This document shows, piece by piece, positions 15,389-23,140 of a stretch of 43,914 nt of DNA. This DNA comes from Streptomyces shenzhenensis (lineage in GTDB: Bacteria > Actinomycetota > Actinomycetes > Streptomycetales > Streptomycetaceae). How positions within the stretch are numbered: position 1 is the stretch's first letter; every line of letters starts with the position of its first letter. A program made the translations under genes and the position numbers. The DNA is taken from NCBI RefSeq assembly GCF_021462265.1, contig NZ_JAJONF010000061.1, positions 1 to 43,914 on the forward strand, in the 5' to 3' direction. Under the pieces are notes generated by a model, which saw nothing but the letters and a program-made list of their open reading frames with translations, made no database searches and was not told the origin of the DNA.

Positions 15389-16503
15389 CCGGTCCCGCGG
15401 AGGTGCGCTGCATGCTGATGCGCGGAGGTACCTCCAAGGGCGCGTACTTCCTGGCCGAGGACCTGCCCGCCGGCCCCGCCGCCCGCGCCGACCTGCTGCT
15501 GCGGGTGATGGGCAGCCCCGACCCGCGCCAGATCGACGGCCTGGGCGGGGCGCATCCCCTCACCAGCAAGGTGGCGGTCGTCTCGGCGTCGGACGACCCG
15601 GAGGCGGACGTCGACTATCTCTTCCTCCAGGTCGCCGTCGACCGGCCGGAGGTGAGCGACCGTCAGAACTGCGGCAACATCCTCGCCGGAGTCGGTCCGT
15701 TCGCCGTGGAACGGGGGCTCGTGGCCCCCGGTGGCGGCGAGACCTCGGTACGGATCCGGATGCTCAACACGGGGGAGCTGGCCATCGCCACCTTCCCGAC
15801 CCCCGGCGGGCGCGTCGACTACACCGGGGACGCCGAGATCTCGGGCGTGCCCGGCACGGCCGCGCCGGTGGTGATCGAGTTCCCGGCCGGGCCAAGCCCG
15901 CTGCTGCCCACCGGAAACGTCCGCGACACCATCGCCCGGACGGCGGTGACCTGCGTCGACAACGGCATGCCGACCGTGCTGATCGCGGCGGGCGACCTCG
16001 GCGTCAGCGGCTACGAGTCGCCCAAGGACCTGGAGGAGAACCTGACCCTCGCCGACCGGCTCCACGAGATCCGGCTGGCGGCCGGGAGACTCATGGGCCT
16101 CGGGGACGTCGAGACCGCCACCGTGCCCAAGCTCAGCCTGCTCGCCCCGCCGCGCGAGTGCGGCGCGGTCACCACCCGGACCTTCATCCCGGTCCGCTGC
16201 CACACCTCGATCGGTGTCCTCGGCGCCGCCAGCGTGGCCGCGGGGCTCAGGCTGCCCGGCAGCGTGGGAGAGGGGATCGCCCGGCTCCCGGAGCGCGGCG
16301 ACCGTGTCCGCATCGAACACCCCACCGGATTCCTGGAGATCGACACCAGCGTCGACCCGGGATCCGACGGCTCCCCGCCGGCCGCCCGCCGCACCACGGT
16401 CGTCCGCACCGCACGCAAGATCTTCGACGGCACGGTCTTCGCCCGCGCCGCCTTCATGCCCGCACCATCTCAAGGAGGCAACGATGGCTCCGCCCCTCGG
16501 TGA
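15385..16503 (+). CDS. galD: 4-oxalomesaconate tautomerase (PrpF family, GalD-like)
   Basis: The 372-residue PrpF-family isomerase has two pseudo-symmetric diaminopimelate-epimerase-like halves. The start MLMRGGTSKGAYFLAEDLP is characteristic of the family, and SDRQNCGNILAGVGPFA holds the active-site Cys region of the first half. GalD converts the keto form of 4-oxalomesaconate to the enol form used by GalB. PrpF itself isomerises aconitate in methylcitrate pathways, but no prp genes are nearby while GalB- and GalC-like genes are. It overlaps the upstream aldolase by four bases and the downstream dioxygenase by 20. Confidence 0.84.
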   Translation: MTGPAEVRCMLMRGGTSKGAYFLAEDLPAGPAARADLLLRVMGSPDPRQIDGLGGAHPLTSKVAVVSASDDPEADVDYLFLQVAVDRPEVSDRQNCGNILAGVGPFAVERGLVAPGGGETSVRIRMLNTGELAIATFPTPGGRVDYTGDAEISGVPGTAAPVVIEFPAGPSPLLPTGNVRDTIARTAVTCVDNGMPTVLIAAGDLGVSGYESPKDLEENLTLADRLHEIRLAAGRLMGLGDVETATVPKLSLLAPPRECGAVTTRTFIPVRCHTSIGVLGAASVAAGLRLPGSVGEGIARLPERGDRVRIEHPTGFLEIDTSVDPGSDGSPPAARRTTVVRTARKIFDGTVFARAAFMPAPSQGGNDGSAPR

Positions 16504-17443
16504 CATCGCCCATATCGGCCATGCCCAGCTGTTCACCCCGGACCTGGACGCCAGTGTCGCCTTCTTCACCGACTACCTCGGGCTGACCGTCAACGGCCAG
16601 GACGGCGACACGGTCTACCTGCGCACGTACGACGACTACGAGCACCACAGCCTGGTCCTCACCGCCCGCGACCGGCCCGGCCTCGGCCGGTTCGCCCTGC
16701 GCACCTCCAGCGAGGAGGCCCTGAACCGCCGGATCAGGGCAATCGAGGACAATGGCGGCGCCGGGGGCACCGGCCGCTGGGTGGAGGACGAGCCCGGCCT
16801 CGGCAAGCTCTACCTCACCACCGACCCGGACGGCCACGAGCACGCCCTCTACTGGGAGAGCGAGCACTATCAGGCGCCGGACGAGCTGAGGCCCGCGCTG
16901 AAGAACCAGCCGCAGGCCAAGCCCAACCGGGGCGTCGGCGTGCGCCGCCTGGACCACGTCAACTTCCTTGCCGCCGACGTGCTCGCCAACGCCGAGTTCC
17001 AGGAACAGGTCCTCGGGGCCCGCCCGACCGAGCAGGTCCGCCTCGACGACGGGTCCGTCGCGGCCCGCTGGCTGACCTTCACCCACAAGTCGTACGACGT
17101 CGTGTACACGTCCGACTGGACGGGTTCGACCGGGCGGCTGCACCACATCGCCTTCGCGACCGACGGCCGCGAGGACATCCTGCGCGCGGCCGACCTCGCC
17201 ATCGACACCGGTGTGTTCATCGAGACCGGCCCGCACAAGCACGCCATCCAGCAGACCTTCTTCCTGTACGTCTACGAACCGGGCGGCAACCGCATCGAGC
17301 TGTGCAACCCGCTCACCAGGCTGGTGCTGGCCCCCGACTGGCCGCTCGTGACGTGGACCGAGGCCGAGCGGGCCAAGGGGCAGGCGTGGGGGCTCAAGAC
17401 GATCGAGTCCTTCCACACGCACGGGACGCCGCCGGTCGGCTGA
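16484..17443 (+). CDS. Type I (VOC) extradiol ring-cleavage dioxygenase
   Basis: The 319-residue protein has the two-domain VOC layout of catechol 2,3-dioxygenase and homoprotocatechuate 2,3-dioxygenase. The predicted Fe(II) facial triad is present: His158 (RRLDHVNF), a His at 220/221 (RLHHIAFAT) and Glu272 (GNRIELCN). Second-sphere residues are also recognisable: His201 (FTHKSYDVV), His251/253 and Tyr262. It should insert O2 beside the diol of an aromatic substrate. The operon implies cleavage giving 4-oxalomesaconate, normally done by unrelated LigAB-type GalA. The ATG at 16484 follows AAGGAGG. Confidence 0.88.
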   Translation: MAPPLGDIAHIGHAQLFTPDLDASVAFFTDYLGLTVNGQDGDTVYLRTYDDYEHHSLVLTARDRPGLGRFALRTSSEEALNRRIRAIEDNGGAGGTGRWVEDEPGLGKLYLTTDPDGHEHALYWESEHYQAPDELRPALKNQPQAKPNRGVGVRRLDHVNFLAADVLANAEFQEQVLGARPTEQVRLDDGSVAARWLTFTHKSYDVVYTSDWTGSTGRLHHIAFATDGREDILRAADLAIDTGVFIETGPHKHAIQQTFFLYVYEPGGNRIELCNPLTRLVLAPDWPLVTWTEAERAKGQAWGLKTIESFHTHGTPPVG

Positions 17444-17462
17444 TCCGGTTTCAGCGGCCTCT

Positions 17463-17500
17463 GGGGGTGGCCGACGCGTCACGGCGTGTCGGCCACCCCC
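17463..17500 (+). terminator. Strong hairpin after the dioxygenase gene
   Basis: GGGGGTGGCCGAC (17463-17475) and its exact complement (17488-17500) form a 13-base-pair stem with a 12-base loop, followed by TTCGTT. It separates the enzyme operon from the transporter's own promoter. Confidence 0.85.
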
Positions 17501-17533
17501 TTCGTTCGCTCTGGTGCCCGGATCGTTGCAGAG

Positions 17534-17579
17534 ATTGTTGACAAAAGTGTTGACGTTTTTGCCCGCCGATCCTTAGCGT
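17534..17579 (+). promoter_or_regulatory. Second GntR-type site and promoter of the aromatic-acid transporter
   Basis: ATTGTTGACAAA at 17534-17545 matches 11 of 12 bases of the site before the GntR gene. A second TTGACG at 17550-17555 and TAGCGT at 17574-17579 (18-base spacer) give a plausible promoter downstream of the site. Confidence 0.65.
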
Positions 17580-17668
17580 CTACGCACCACGGGTCAGCCG
17601 CACGAGCCGCGTCGACCCCTCTACCGCTTCCCCTCCAGGGACCGCTCCTGGACGAGAGGAAAACAAAG

Positions 17669-18994
17669 ATGTCCTCCTCAACCGCCCTGTCCGCTCGCGG
17701 CGGCAAACTGGCCCGGCTGGTCGTCGGGCTGTGCTGGCTGGCCGTACTCTTCGACGGCCTCGACATGTTCATCTACGGCTCGGTGCTGCCCCACCTGCTG
17801 GAGACCAGGACTTTCGGCATCACCCCGGACGAGGCCGGCGACCTCGGCTCCTACGCCACCTTCGGCATGCTGGTGGGCGCCCTGGCCGCGGGCACGATCG
17901 CGGACCGGATCGGCCGCAAGCAGCTGATGATCGCCTGCGTCACCCTGTTCTCGCTCGCCTCCGGCATCTGCGCGGTCTCGGGCAGCCTCACGGTCTTCGG
18001 TCTCGGCCGTACCCTGGCCGGCGTCGGCCTCGGCGGGCTGCTGCCGACCGCGATCAGCATGGTCTCCGACTACGCCAGGGGCGGCCGGATCGCGATCACC
18101 ATCGGCCTGCTGATGACCGCCCACCATGCGGGCGGCATCCTCTCCGCCTACGTCGCCAAGTGGCTGGTGGACCCCTTCGGCTGGCGCTCCGCCTTCTGGG
18201 TCTGCGTGCTCCCGCTGCTCTTCGTCCCCGTCCTGCTCAAACTCCTGCCCGAGTCGCTGAGCTTCCTGGTCGCCAAGGGCCGCACCGAGGAGGCCGAGGC
18301 CCTCGCCGGCCGCTACGAGGTCGAACTGCCCTCCGTCGCCGCCAAGAAGACCGCCGCCGACCGCTGGGACGCGCTGCTCGGCCTGTTCCGCGGCGGCGAG
18401 TGGCTGCAGACCCTGCTGTACTGGCTGGCCTCCTTCGGCGGTCTGCTGCTGGTCTACGGCGTCGCCACCTGGCTGCCGACCCTGATGCGCACCGAGGGTT
18501 ACGAGCTCGCCAACGCCCTCACGTTCGTCGTCGTCTTCAACCTCGGCGGCATCGTGGGCATGCTGGTCGCGGGGCGTGCCGCCGACCGGTTCGGCGCCCC
18601 GCGCATCGCGGCGGTCTGGTTCGCCCTCACCGCCGCCGGCGTCTACCTGCTCAACGTGCACATGCCGATGGGCGTGACCACCCTGGTCGTCTTCCTCACC
18701 GGCGTGTTCCTGAACAGCGCCCAGACGATGATCTACGCGACCGTCTCCATCCGCTCCACCCCGGACAGCCGTGCCACCGCCGTCGGCTGGACCTCCGGCA
18801 TGGGCCGCTTCGGAGCCGTCTTCGGGCCGTGGCTCGGCGGCCAGCTGCTCGCCACGGGCAACGGCGACTGGGGTTTCACGGCCTTCGCGCTGGCCGGTGT
18901 CTCCTCGATGGTGTTCATCGGTGTCGCCGCCCTGCGCTCGGCCAGGCAGCCGCAGGCCGGCCACGACCGGGAGAACCTGCTCGCCGCACACTGA
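17669..18994 (+). CDS. MFS aromatic acid:H+ symporter (AAHS family, PcaK/GalT-like)
   Basis: This 441-residue transporter has twelve predicted membrane segments. Segment 1 holds FDGLDMFIYGSVLP; the DGxD signature there is diagnostic of the aromatic acid/H+ symporters such as PcaK and GalT. GTIADRIGRKQL is the cytoplasmic loop 2-3 motif, repeated after helix 8 as GRAADRFGAPR. ATG 17669 follows GAGAGG. It has its own promoter with the cluster's GntR-type site, after a terminator. That supports import of the acid degraded by the upstream operon. Confidence 0.9.
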   Translation: MSSSTALSARGGKLARLVVGLCWLAVLFDGLDMFIYGSVLPHLLETRTFGITPDEAGDLGSYATFGMLVGALAAGTIADRIGRKQLMIACVTLFSLASGICAVSGSLTVFGLGRTLAGVGLGGLLPTAISMVSDYARGGRIAITIGLLMTAHHAGGILSAYVAKWLVDPFGWRSAFWVCVLPLLFVPVLLKLLPESLSFLVAKGRTEEAEALAGRYEVELPSVAAKKTAADRWDALLGLFRGGEWLQTLLYWLASFGGLLLVYGVATWLPTLMRTEGYELANALTFVVVFNLGGIVGMLVAGRAADRFGAPRIAAVWFALTAAGVYLLNVHMPMGVTTLVVFLTGVFLNSAQTMIYATVSIRSTPDSRATAVGWTSGMGRFGAVFGPWLGGQLLATGNGDWGFTAFALAGVSSMVFIGVAALRSARQPQAGHDRENLLAAH

Positions 18995-19016
18995 CCGGTG
19001 CCCTTCGGACCGGTCC

Positions 19017-19046
19017 GGCGCCGCGCCCCGGCACGGGCGCGGCGCC
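19017..19046. terminator. Hairpin between the symporter and the convergent XRE gene
   Basis: GGCGCCGCGCCC (19017-19028) pairs perfectly with 19035-19046 over a six-base loop. It stands between convergent genes and can serve both. Confidence 0.7.
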
Positions 19047-19049
19047 TTC

Positions 19050-19814
19050 CTACTGCTCGCCGGCCGGCTCCGCCTCCAGGCCCGTGCAGGCCAGCTGCCC
19101 CTCGACCTCCGCGCACGCCTCCACGCCCCGGGGTGCCGGCACCGCGAGCATCGGGCTGGTGTAGCCGACCGAGTCCTCGGCGGGATAGCTCGCCGAGAGC
19201 ACGTCCTCCCCGGCCCGGACCGAGACCTCCCGGGCGTGCGGCGCGTGCAGCCGCACCTCGGACCAGACGGTGCCGCAGGCGGGGGACCAGCGCAGCCGGA
19301 CGTCGTAGGCGACACCGGTGACACGGCTCTTGGTCCGCGCGTCCCGGTCGCACGCCGACGCGTCCGGCAGCTCGCCCTGGCAGGACCGGCCGTGACAGCG
19401 CGGCGCCGCCGAGACCGGCCCCGCTCCCGGGGTTCCGCGCCGGTCCGAGACGGTCACGGCCGCCGCTGTCGCCCCGGCCACCGCGAGCAGCGTGAGCGCG
19501 GTGAGCGGCAGCCGCCACCTCCGCCTCGCCAACGGCGTGCCCGGGACCGGCTCGACGGCCGGCGGCCCCTCGGCGGCGTCGCACAGCGCCAGTACGGCCG
19601 CCGGATCGGCGCCCGCGAGCCGGGCCAGGGCCTCCACGGCCGGGCGCGGCGGTCGTTTGTCGCCGGAGAGATAGCGGTGCCAGGCGGACTTGCTGTACGG
19701 AGTGCGGGCGGCCAGCGCCGCGAGGCTCAGCCCCGTACGCTCCTTCAGCTCGCGCAGCCGCGCCGCCGGCGACGCGTCCGTTGGGGTGGTTCTCGCTCCT
19801 TCGGGGTGCGGCAT
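19050..19814 (-). CDS. Membrane-anchored XRE-type HTH protein with extracellular DUF2690 domain
   Basis: The 254-residue protein has a cytoplasmic XRE helix-turn-helix (about 17-72; LRELKERTGLSLAALAARTP then SKSAWHRYLSGDKRPP). One membrane segment follows at about 102-122 (LTALTLLAVAGATAAAVTV). The external domain of about 115 residues has six cysteines, beginning CHGRSCQGELPDASACD, and matches DUF2690 as I know it. This layout (RodZ-like topology) is frequent in Streptomyces and could couple an outside signal or wall contact to DNA binding. Start ATG 19814 was chosen at the HTH protein's natural N-terminus, with GAGG upstream. Confidence 0.85.
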   Translation of the reverse strand: MPHPEGARTTPTDASPAARLRELKERTGLSLAALAARTPYSKSAWHRYLSGDKRPPRPAVEALARLAGADPAAVLALCDAAEGPPAVEPVPGTPLARRRWRLPLTALTLLAVAGATAAAVTVSDRRGTPGAGPVSAAPRCHGRSCQGELPDASACDRDARTKSRVTGVAYDVRLRWSPACGTVWSEVRLHAPHAREVSVRAGEDVLSASYPAEDSVGYTSPMLAVPAPRGVEACAEVEGQLACTGLEAEPAGEQ

Positions 19815-19934
19815 GTTGCGTGCCTCGACTTCTTGCGCTATGGGCGTTTCGCCCCTGTTGTCGGGATGGTTTCCCCTCGGGGCAGGGATCGCAATCGGCG
19901 AACAGGTGTGTAGGCGGTGAATCGGGGGGCGCAC

Positions 19935-19979
19935 GCCGAAGGCCTGTTCGGGACGCGGGGTTCCCGAACAGGCCTCGGC
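19935..19979 (-). terminator. Long hairpin after the SH3-protein gene
   Basis: GGCCTGTTCGGGA (19941-19953) pairs perfectly with 19962-19974. A further five pairs (19935-19939 with 19975-19979) extend the stem past one bulged A. It lies about 30 bases after the minus-strand stop at 20008. Confidence 0.85.
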
Positions 19980-20007
19980 GGTCAGGGAGTACGGCGGTGC
20001 GGGGCCG

Positions 20008-20430
20008 TCAGCACCACGGGACGGCGTGGCCGACCCGGACGTAGCGGGCGGAGACGTACCCCTTGTGGTGCGGGAGCCGGTACCAGGTGTGGTTGCCGCG
20101 CACCGAGCCGCCGTAGGTCTTGCAGGTCAGCGCGACGAGCCGGTGGTTGTGGCGGTGGCTCACCACCCGGTAGCGGGTGCCCGGGCCGGAGCGGACGTTG
20201 AGCCGGACGCGGTGCGTGGTCACCCGGCCCACCGTGCGGTAGGCGTAGTGCCGGTGGTGGAGACGGTGGGCCGCCGGCGCGGGCAGGGTGGTGTAGTTGT
20301 TGAACTGCACGATTCCCTGGGGCGCGGGGACCGGGGTGGCGGCGCTCGCGGTGGCGGCCCCGGCCGTGGGCAGGAACGCGAACACCGCGACCGCGGCCAG
20401 CAGGCCGTTCTTCAGGATCCGACGGGACAT
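20008..20430 (-). CDS. Small secreted SH3-domain protein
   Basis: The 140-residue preprotein has a clear signal peptide (MSRRILKNGLLAAVAVFAFL, cleavage probably after ATASA near residue 31). The mature part is His/Arg-rich. An SH3_3-like fold runs from about residue 68 to the end (VRLNVRSGPGTRYRVV, TWYRLPHHKGYVSARYVRVG), and a Cys pair (LTCKTYGG and the last residue) may form a disulfide. Bacterial SH3 domains often bind peptidoglycan or are fused to wall enzymes; here there is no enzyme domain. Start 20430 has GGAGG six bases upstream. Confidence 0.88.
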   Translation of the reverse strand: MSRRILKNGLLAAVAVFAFLPTAGAATASAATPVPAPQGIVQFNNYTTLPAPAAHRLHHRHYAYRTVGRVTTHRVRLNVRSGPGTRYRVVSHRHNHRLVALTCKTYGGSVRGNHTWYRLPHHKGYVSARYVRVGHAVPWC

Positions 20431-20561
20431 GGAAACCTCCGTGCTGTCGTGCTCGTGACCACGAAGCGTGATCACGACTCGGAGCGTTTCCGTGCCGGAT
20501 CGGCACCATGTCGTCCCCGCGTGCCCTGGGACGGCTGGGACGTCCCAGGGCACCCGGGGAC

Positions 20562-20792
20562 TCAGCCCGTCCGGTCCTCCGCCGACAGGTGTCCGACCGC
20601 CTTCCCCGTGGCGGTGAAGGTCCGGGTGACGTATCCCGAGGAGTACACCCACGGGATCCGCGGCGGGGTGTCGCCGACGTTGCGGAACAGGTGGGGGACG
20701 GGGGACGGGACGCAGGTGGTGTCGAACCGCTCCAGGCGGGTCACCTCGCCGTCCGCCCACACCTCCGCCCCGCCCTCCAGGACGGCCACGTG
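20562..20792 (-). pseudogene. C-terminal half of a cupin-type protein
   Basis: The minus strand encodes HVAVLEGGAEVWADGEVTRL and then a stretch with PSPVPHLFRNVGDTPPRIPW, typical of the second strand set of a cupin barrel. The product would be only about 76 residues, with no N-terminal half and no natural start; the only start-like codon (GTG 20789) is inside a conserved strand. Coding similarity stops at about 20792, where an unrelated gene piece on the other strand begins. It is best read as a truncated gene. Confidence 0.65.
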
Positions 20793-21000
20793 CCCTTGGC
20801 GAGATCCACCAGGCCAGGGCGAGCGGGGCGCCCCTGCCCGGGGGCGCGGCCGCGACGGCGGACGGCACGCCGACCACCGACCCGGAACGGGCGGTCACGC
20901 CCCTGCCCCTGGGCGGCGCGAAGGGCTCCGGCGTGTCCCTCGGCTTCGAACTCCTGACCAGCGTCGTCGGCGCCCCGATCTTCGCGTCCTTCCACGCGGG
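20792..21000 (+). pseudogene. Fragment of an Ldh2/MDH2-type malate/lactate dehydrogenase
   Basis: The plus strand encodes GEIHQARASGAPLPGGAA, then ADGTPTTDPERAV, LPLGGAKGSGVSLGFELL and VVGAPIFASFHAG. These match the conserved C-terminal third of type 2 malate/L-lactate dehydrogenases (usual DADGxPTTDP and PLGGxKGxGLALAxELL motifs). There is no start codon, no N-terminal two thirds, and similarity ends near 21000. It abuts the cupin remnant head to head at about 20792, marking a deletion or rearrangement junction. Confidence 0.72.
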
Positions 21001-21052
21001 CGACCGGCCACCGGCACCGGCCGGTCGCGTACGGGCAGGACGCCCCGAGCTC

Positions 21053-21991
21053 TCAGGCGCCCCGCTCCCGTACCTCCCGCACATGGCGCGCGATGAGCGC
21101 ATAGACCTCCCGCGCCTTCACGTCGTCCTTGCCGTCGTACCCGTGGTCCGCCCCCGCCACCTCGTGGAGCTCGGCCAGTGCCCCCACGGCCTCCAGCCGT
21201 GCGGCATACCGTTCACCCTCCGCCCTGAGCAGGTCGTACGCGGCGGTGATCACCAGTGCCGGGGCGATGCCGCTCAGGTCGGCCGTGTCGGAGGGGTGGG
21301 CGGGGGAGACCAGCGGGTCGGCGCGGTTCTCCGGCTCCGGGACGTACGCGGTGTCGAACACCTCGGCCATCCAGGGCCGCAGCATCGGCCTGGCGATGGC
21401 GGCCCGCTTGTCGGTGGCGCTCGTCGCCAGGTCCAGCGGCGGGTAGTGGAGGACCTGGAGGGCGATGGAGGGGCCGCCCGCCGCCAGCGCCTGCCGGGCC
21501 ACCGCCGCCGCGAGCCCGCCGCCGGCGCTCTGCCCGCCGACGGTCAGCCGGGTGCCGTCCCAGCCCTGCTCGGCCGCGTGTTCCGCCACCCAGCGGACCA
21601 CCTCGTAGGCCTGGCGCGGCGGGGCCGGGAAGGGATGCTGCGGGGCGACCACGTAGTCCACGTTGACCACGGCCACCCCGGCCTCGGCGGCCAGGAACCG
21701 GCAGAGCGGGTCGTCGAGTTCGGTGAGCGACATGACGTAACCGCCGCCGTGGAAGTTGACGTGCACCGGGGGAGCGGGGGCCGCGGCGGCCGGCAGGTAG
21801 ACGGTGGCGCGGGCCGGGGCGACGGACGTCGGGACGGTCAGCGTCCGCACCGTGCGCGGGAACTCGGGGAACCGGGCGTGCGCGGCGGCGTCGGAGCCCG
21901 GGCCGCTCGCGCGTCTGCTCGCGAGCAGGGTCATCCGCTGCATGGTCTTCGCGGCGAGGGCGGCGACCGGAGGGCGGGCCAGGAGGGACAT
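21053..21991 (-). CDS. HSL-type alpha/beta-hydrolase esterase
   Basis: This 312-residue hormone-sensitive-lipase family esterase has the oxyanion motif HGGGYV (81-86), the nucleophile Ser155 in GQSAGG, catalytic Asp253 (AAYDLLR) and His283 (ADHGYDG). The family hydrolyses short-chain esters and is cytoplasmic; no signal peptide is seen. The ATG at 21991 has GGAG five bases upstream. It lies 135 bases after the M56 peptidase gene on the same strand but has its own promoter, so it is probably a separate transcript. Confidence 0.9.
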   Translation of the reverse strand: MSLLARPPVAALAAKTMQRMTLLASRRASGPGSDAAAHARFPEFPRTVRTLTVPTSVAPARATVYLPAAAAPAPPVHVNFHGGGYVMSLTELDDPLCRFLAAEAGVAVVNVDYVVAPQHPFPAPPRQAYEVVRWVAEHAAEQGWDGTRLTVGGQSAGGGLAAAVARQALAAGGPSIALQVLHYPPLDLATSATDKRAAIARPMLRPWMAEVFDTAYVPEPENRADPLVSPAHPSDTADLSGIAPALVITAAYDLLRAEGERYAARLEAVGALAELHEVAGADHGYDGKDDVKAREVYALIARHVREVRERGA

Positions 21992-22080
21992 ACGGCTCCG
22001 ATCGGGAGGGGCGTGCGCCGCGGGACGGCACCCGCCGAGCGACGGATCAATCATCAGGAATCCTGCTGATCGTCGGGTGA

Positions 22081-22110
22081 CGATAACCCGCTCTCCGATC
22101 GTGGTGTCAA
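22081..22110 (-). promoter_or_regulatory. Promoter of the esterase gene
   Basis: On the minus strand TTGACA (complement of 22105-22110) and TTATCG (complement of 22081-22086) are 18 bases apart, about 90 bases before the esterase ATG. Confidence 0.5.
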
Positions 22111-22125
22111 GCCCCGGGGGGGGGA

Positions 22126-23136
22126 TCAGCGCAGGTGCCGGCCCGGCCCGTCGTGGCCGCGCGGAGGGCAGCCGCAGGGCCCATGTCCGGGCGGCGGCGA
22201 CGGCAACCCCGGGTCCTTGAGTGCGGTCACGCACGCGGCGAACTGGGCACCCTCGATCATGTGCTCGCTGTCCGACGCGGCCTCGGCCAGGCTCGCGCAG
22301 GACACGGCCAGCAGCGCGGCGCCCATGACCAGCGGCAGCGTCCGCTTCGGGGGCGGCGGGGCGAGCAGGGCCCGTACCCGCTGCGGCACCGCGCCGCCGG
22401 TCGCCGCGAGCGAGTCCCCGGCCGGGGCCTTGGCCGAGGCGAGCGCCGCCCGGCCCACCGCGCGGGCGACGACCGTCCGGTCCCCGACCCGCTCCGCGGC
22501 CGCCTCGTCGGCCCAGCGCTCCAGCACGAAGCCGCCGGTCCCGGCGACCGGCCGCAGCAGGGGGCAGGCGGCGGCGGTGAGCCGCCAGGCGGTCTGGAAG
22601 AGATGATGGCGGTCGCGCAGATGGGCCCGCTCGTGCGCGAGCAGCGCCTCCCGCTCGGTGTCGCCGAGACAGCGCAGCATCCCGTGCGAGACCACGATCC
22701 GGCCCGGCGCCCCCGGGAGCGCGAAGGCGTGCGGCGACGCGTCGTCGAGCACGGCCAGCTCCAGGTCCCCGGGCAGCCGTGCGCACTCCCGGCGCGCCCA
22801 GAGCAGATGCCGTACCTGGCGTACCGCGGCGACCGCGAGGCCGGACAGGGAGGCGAGCAGGGCGACCGTCGCGACCGCGGACACGGTGAGGTACACGGGG
22901 TCGTCCGCGCGCAGCGCCGTCACCGACCAGCGGCCCTCCTCGGCGACCTCCGGGATCTGCGCGAACCCGGTGAACGCCAGCAGCGCCAGTGAACCCAGCC
23001 AGCCGAGCGCCGTCACCAGGGCGCCGCCGGCCAGCGCCCACGCCGCCGGTCCCGGCGCGAGACGCCGGGCGAGCCGGGGCGCGAGCACCGAGAGGACCAC
23101 GGTGACCATGAGGGGGACGTAGACGCTGACTGCCAT
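22126..23136 (-). CDS. M56-family membrane metallopeptidase (BlaR1/MecR1-like without sensor domain)
   Basis: The 336-residue membrane protein has about four or five transmembrane segments. The zinc motif is HERAH at 168-172 (LLAHERAHLRDR), and a downstream Glu in RWADEAAAE is the third ligand. Members pair with BlaI-type repressors and cleave or trigger cleavage of them upon a wall signal. The penicillin-binding sensor domain of BlaR1 is absent; the C-terminus is a short Pro/Gly/Cys-rich tail. The gene starts four bases after the BlaI stop, so the two are co-transcribed. Confidence 0.9.
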   Translation of the reverse strand: MAVSVYVPLMVTVVLSVLAPRLARRLAPGPAAWALAGGALVTALGWLGSLALLAFTGFAQIPEVAEEGRWSVTALRADDPVYLTVSAVATVALLASLSGLAVAAVRQVRHLLWARRECARLPGDLELAVLDDASPHAFALPGAPGRIVVSHGMLRCLGDTEREALLAHERAHLRDRHHLFQTAWRLTAAACPLLRPVAGTGGFVLERWADEAAAERVGDRTVVARAVGRAALASAKAPAGDSLAATGGAVPQRVRALLAPPPPKRTLPLVMGAALLAVSCASLAEAASDSEHMIEGAQFAACVTALKDPGLPSPPPGHGPCGCPPRGHDGPGRHLR

Positions 23137-23140
23137 CGGC

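Noticed and set aside
13899..16503. Protocatechuate 4,5-cleavage pathway as the meaning of the cluster
   Set aside because: That route needs a LigC-type semialdehyde dehydrogenase and a LigI lactonase before 4-oxalomesaconate; neither is present in the cluster.
15385..16503. PrpF aconitate isomerase of a methylcitrate pathway
   Set aside because: No methylcitrate genes are nearby, whereas GalB- and GalC-like genes flank it with translational coupling.
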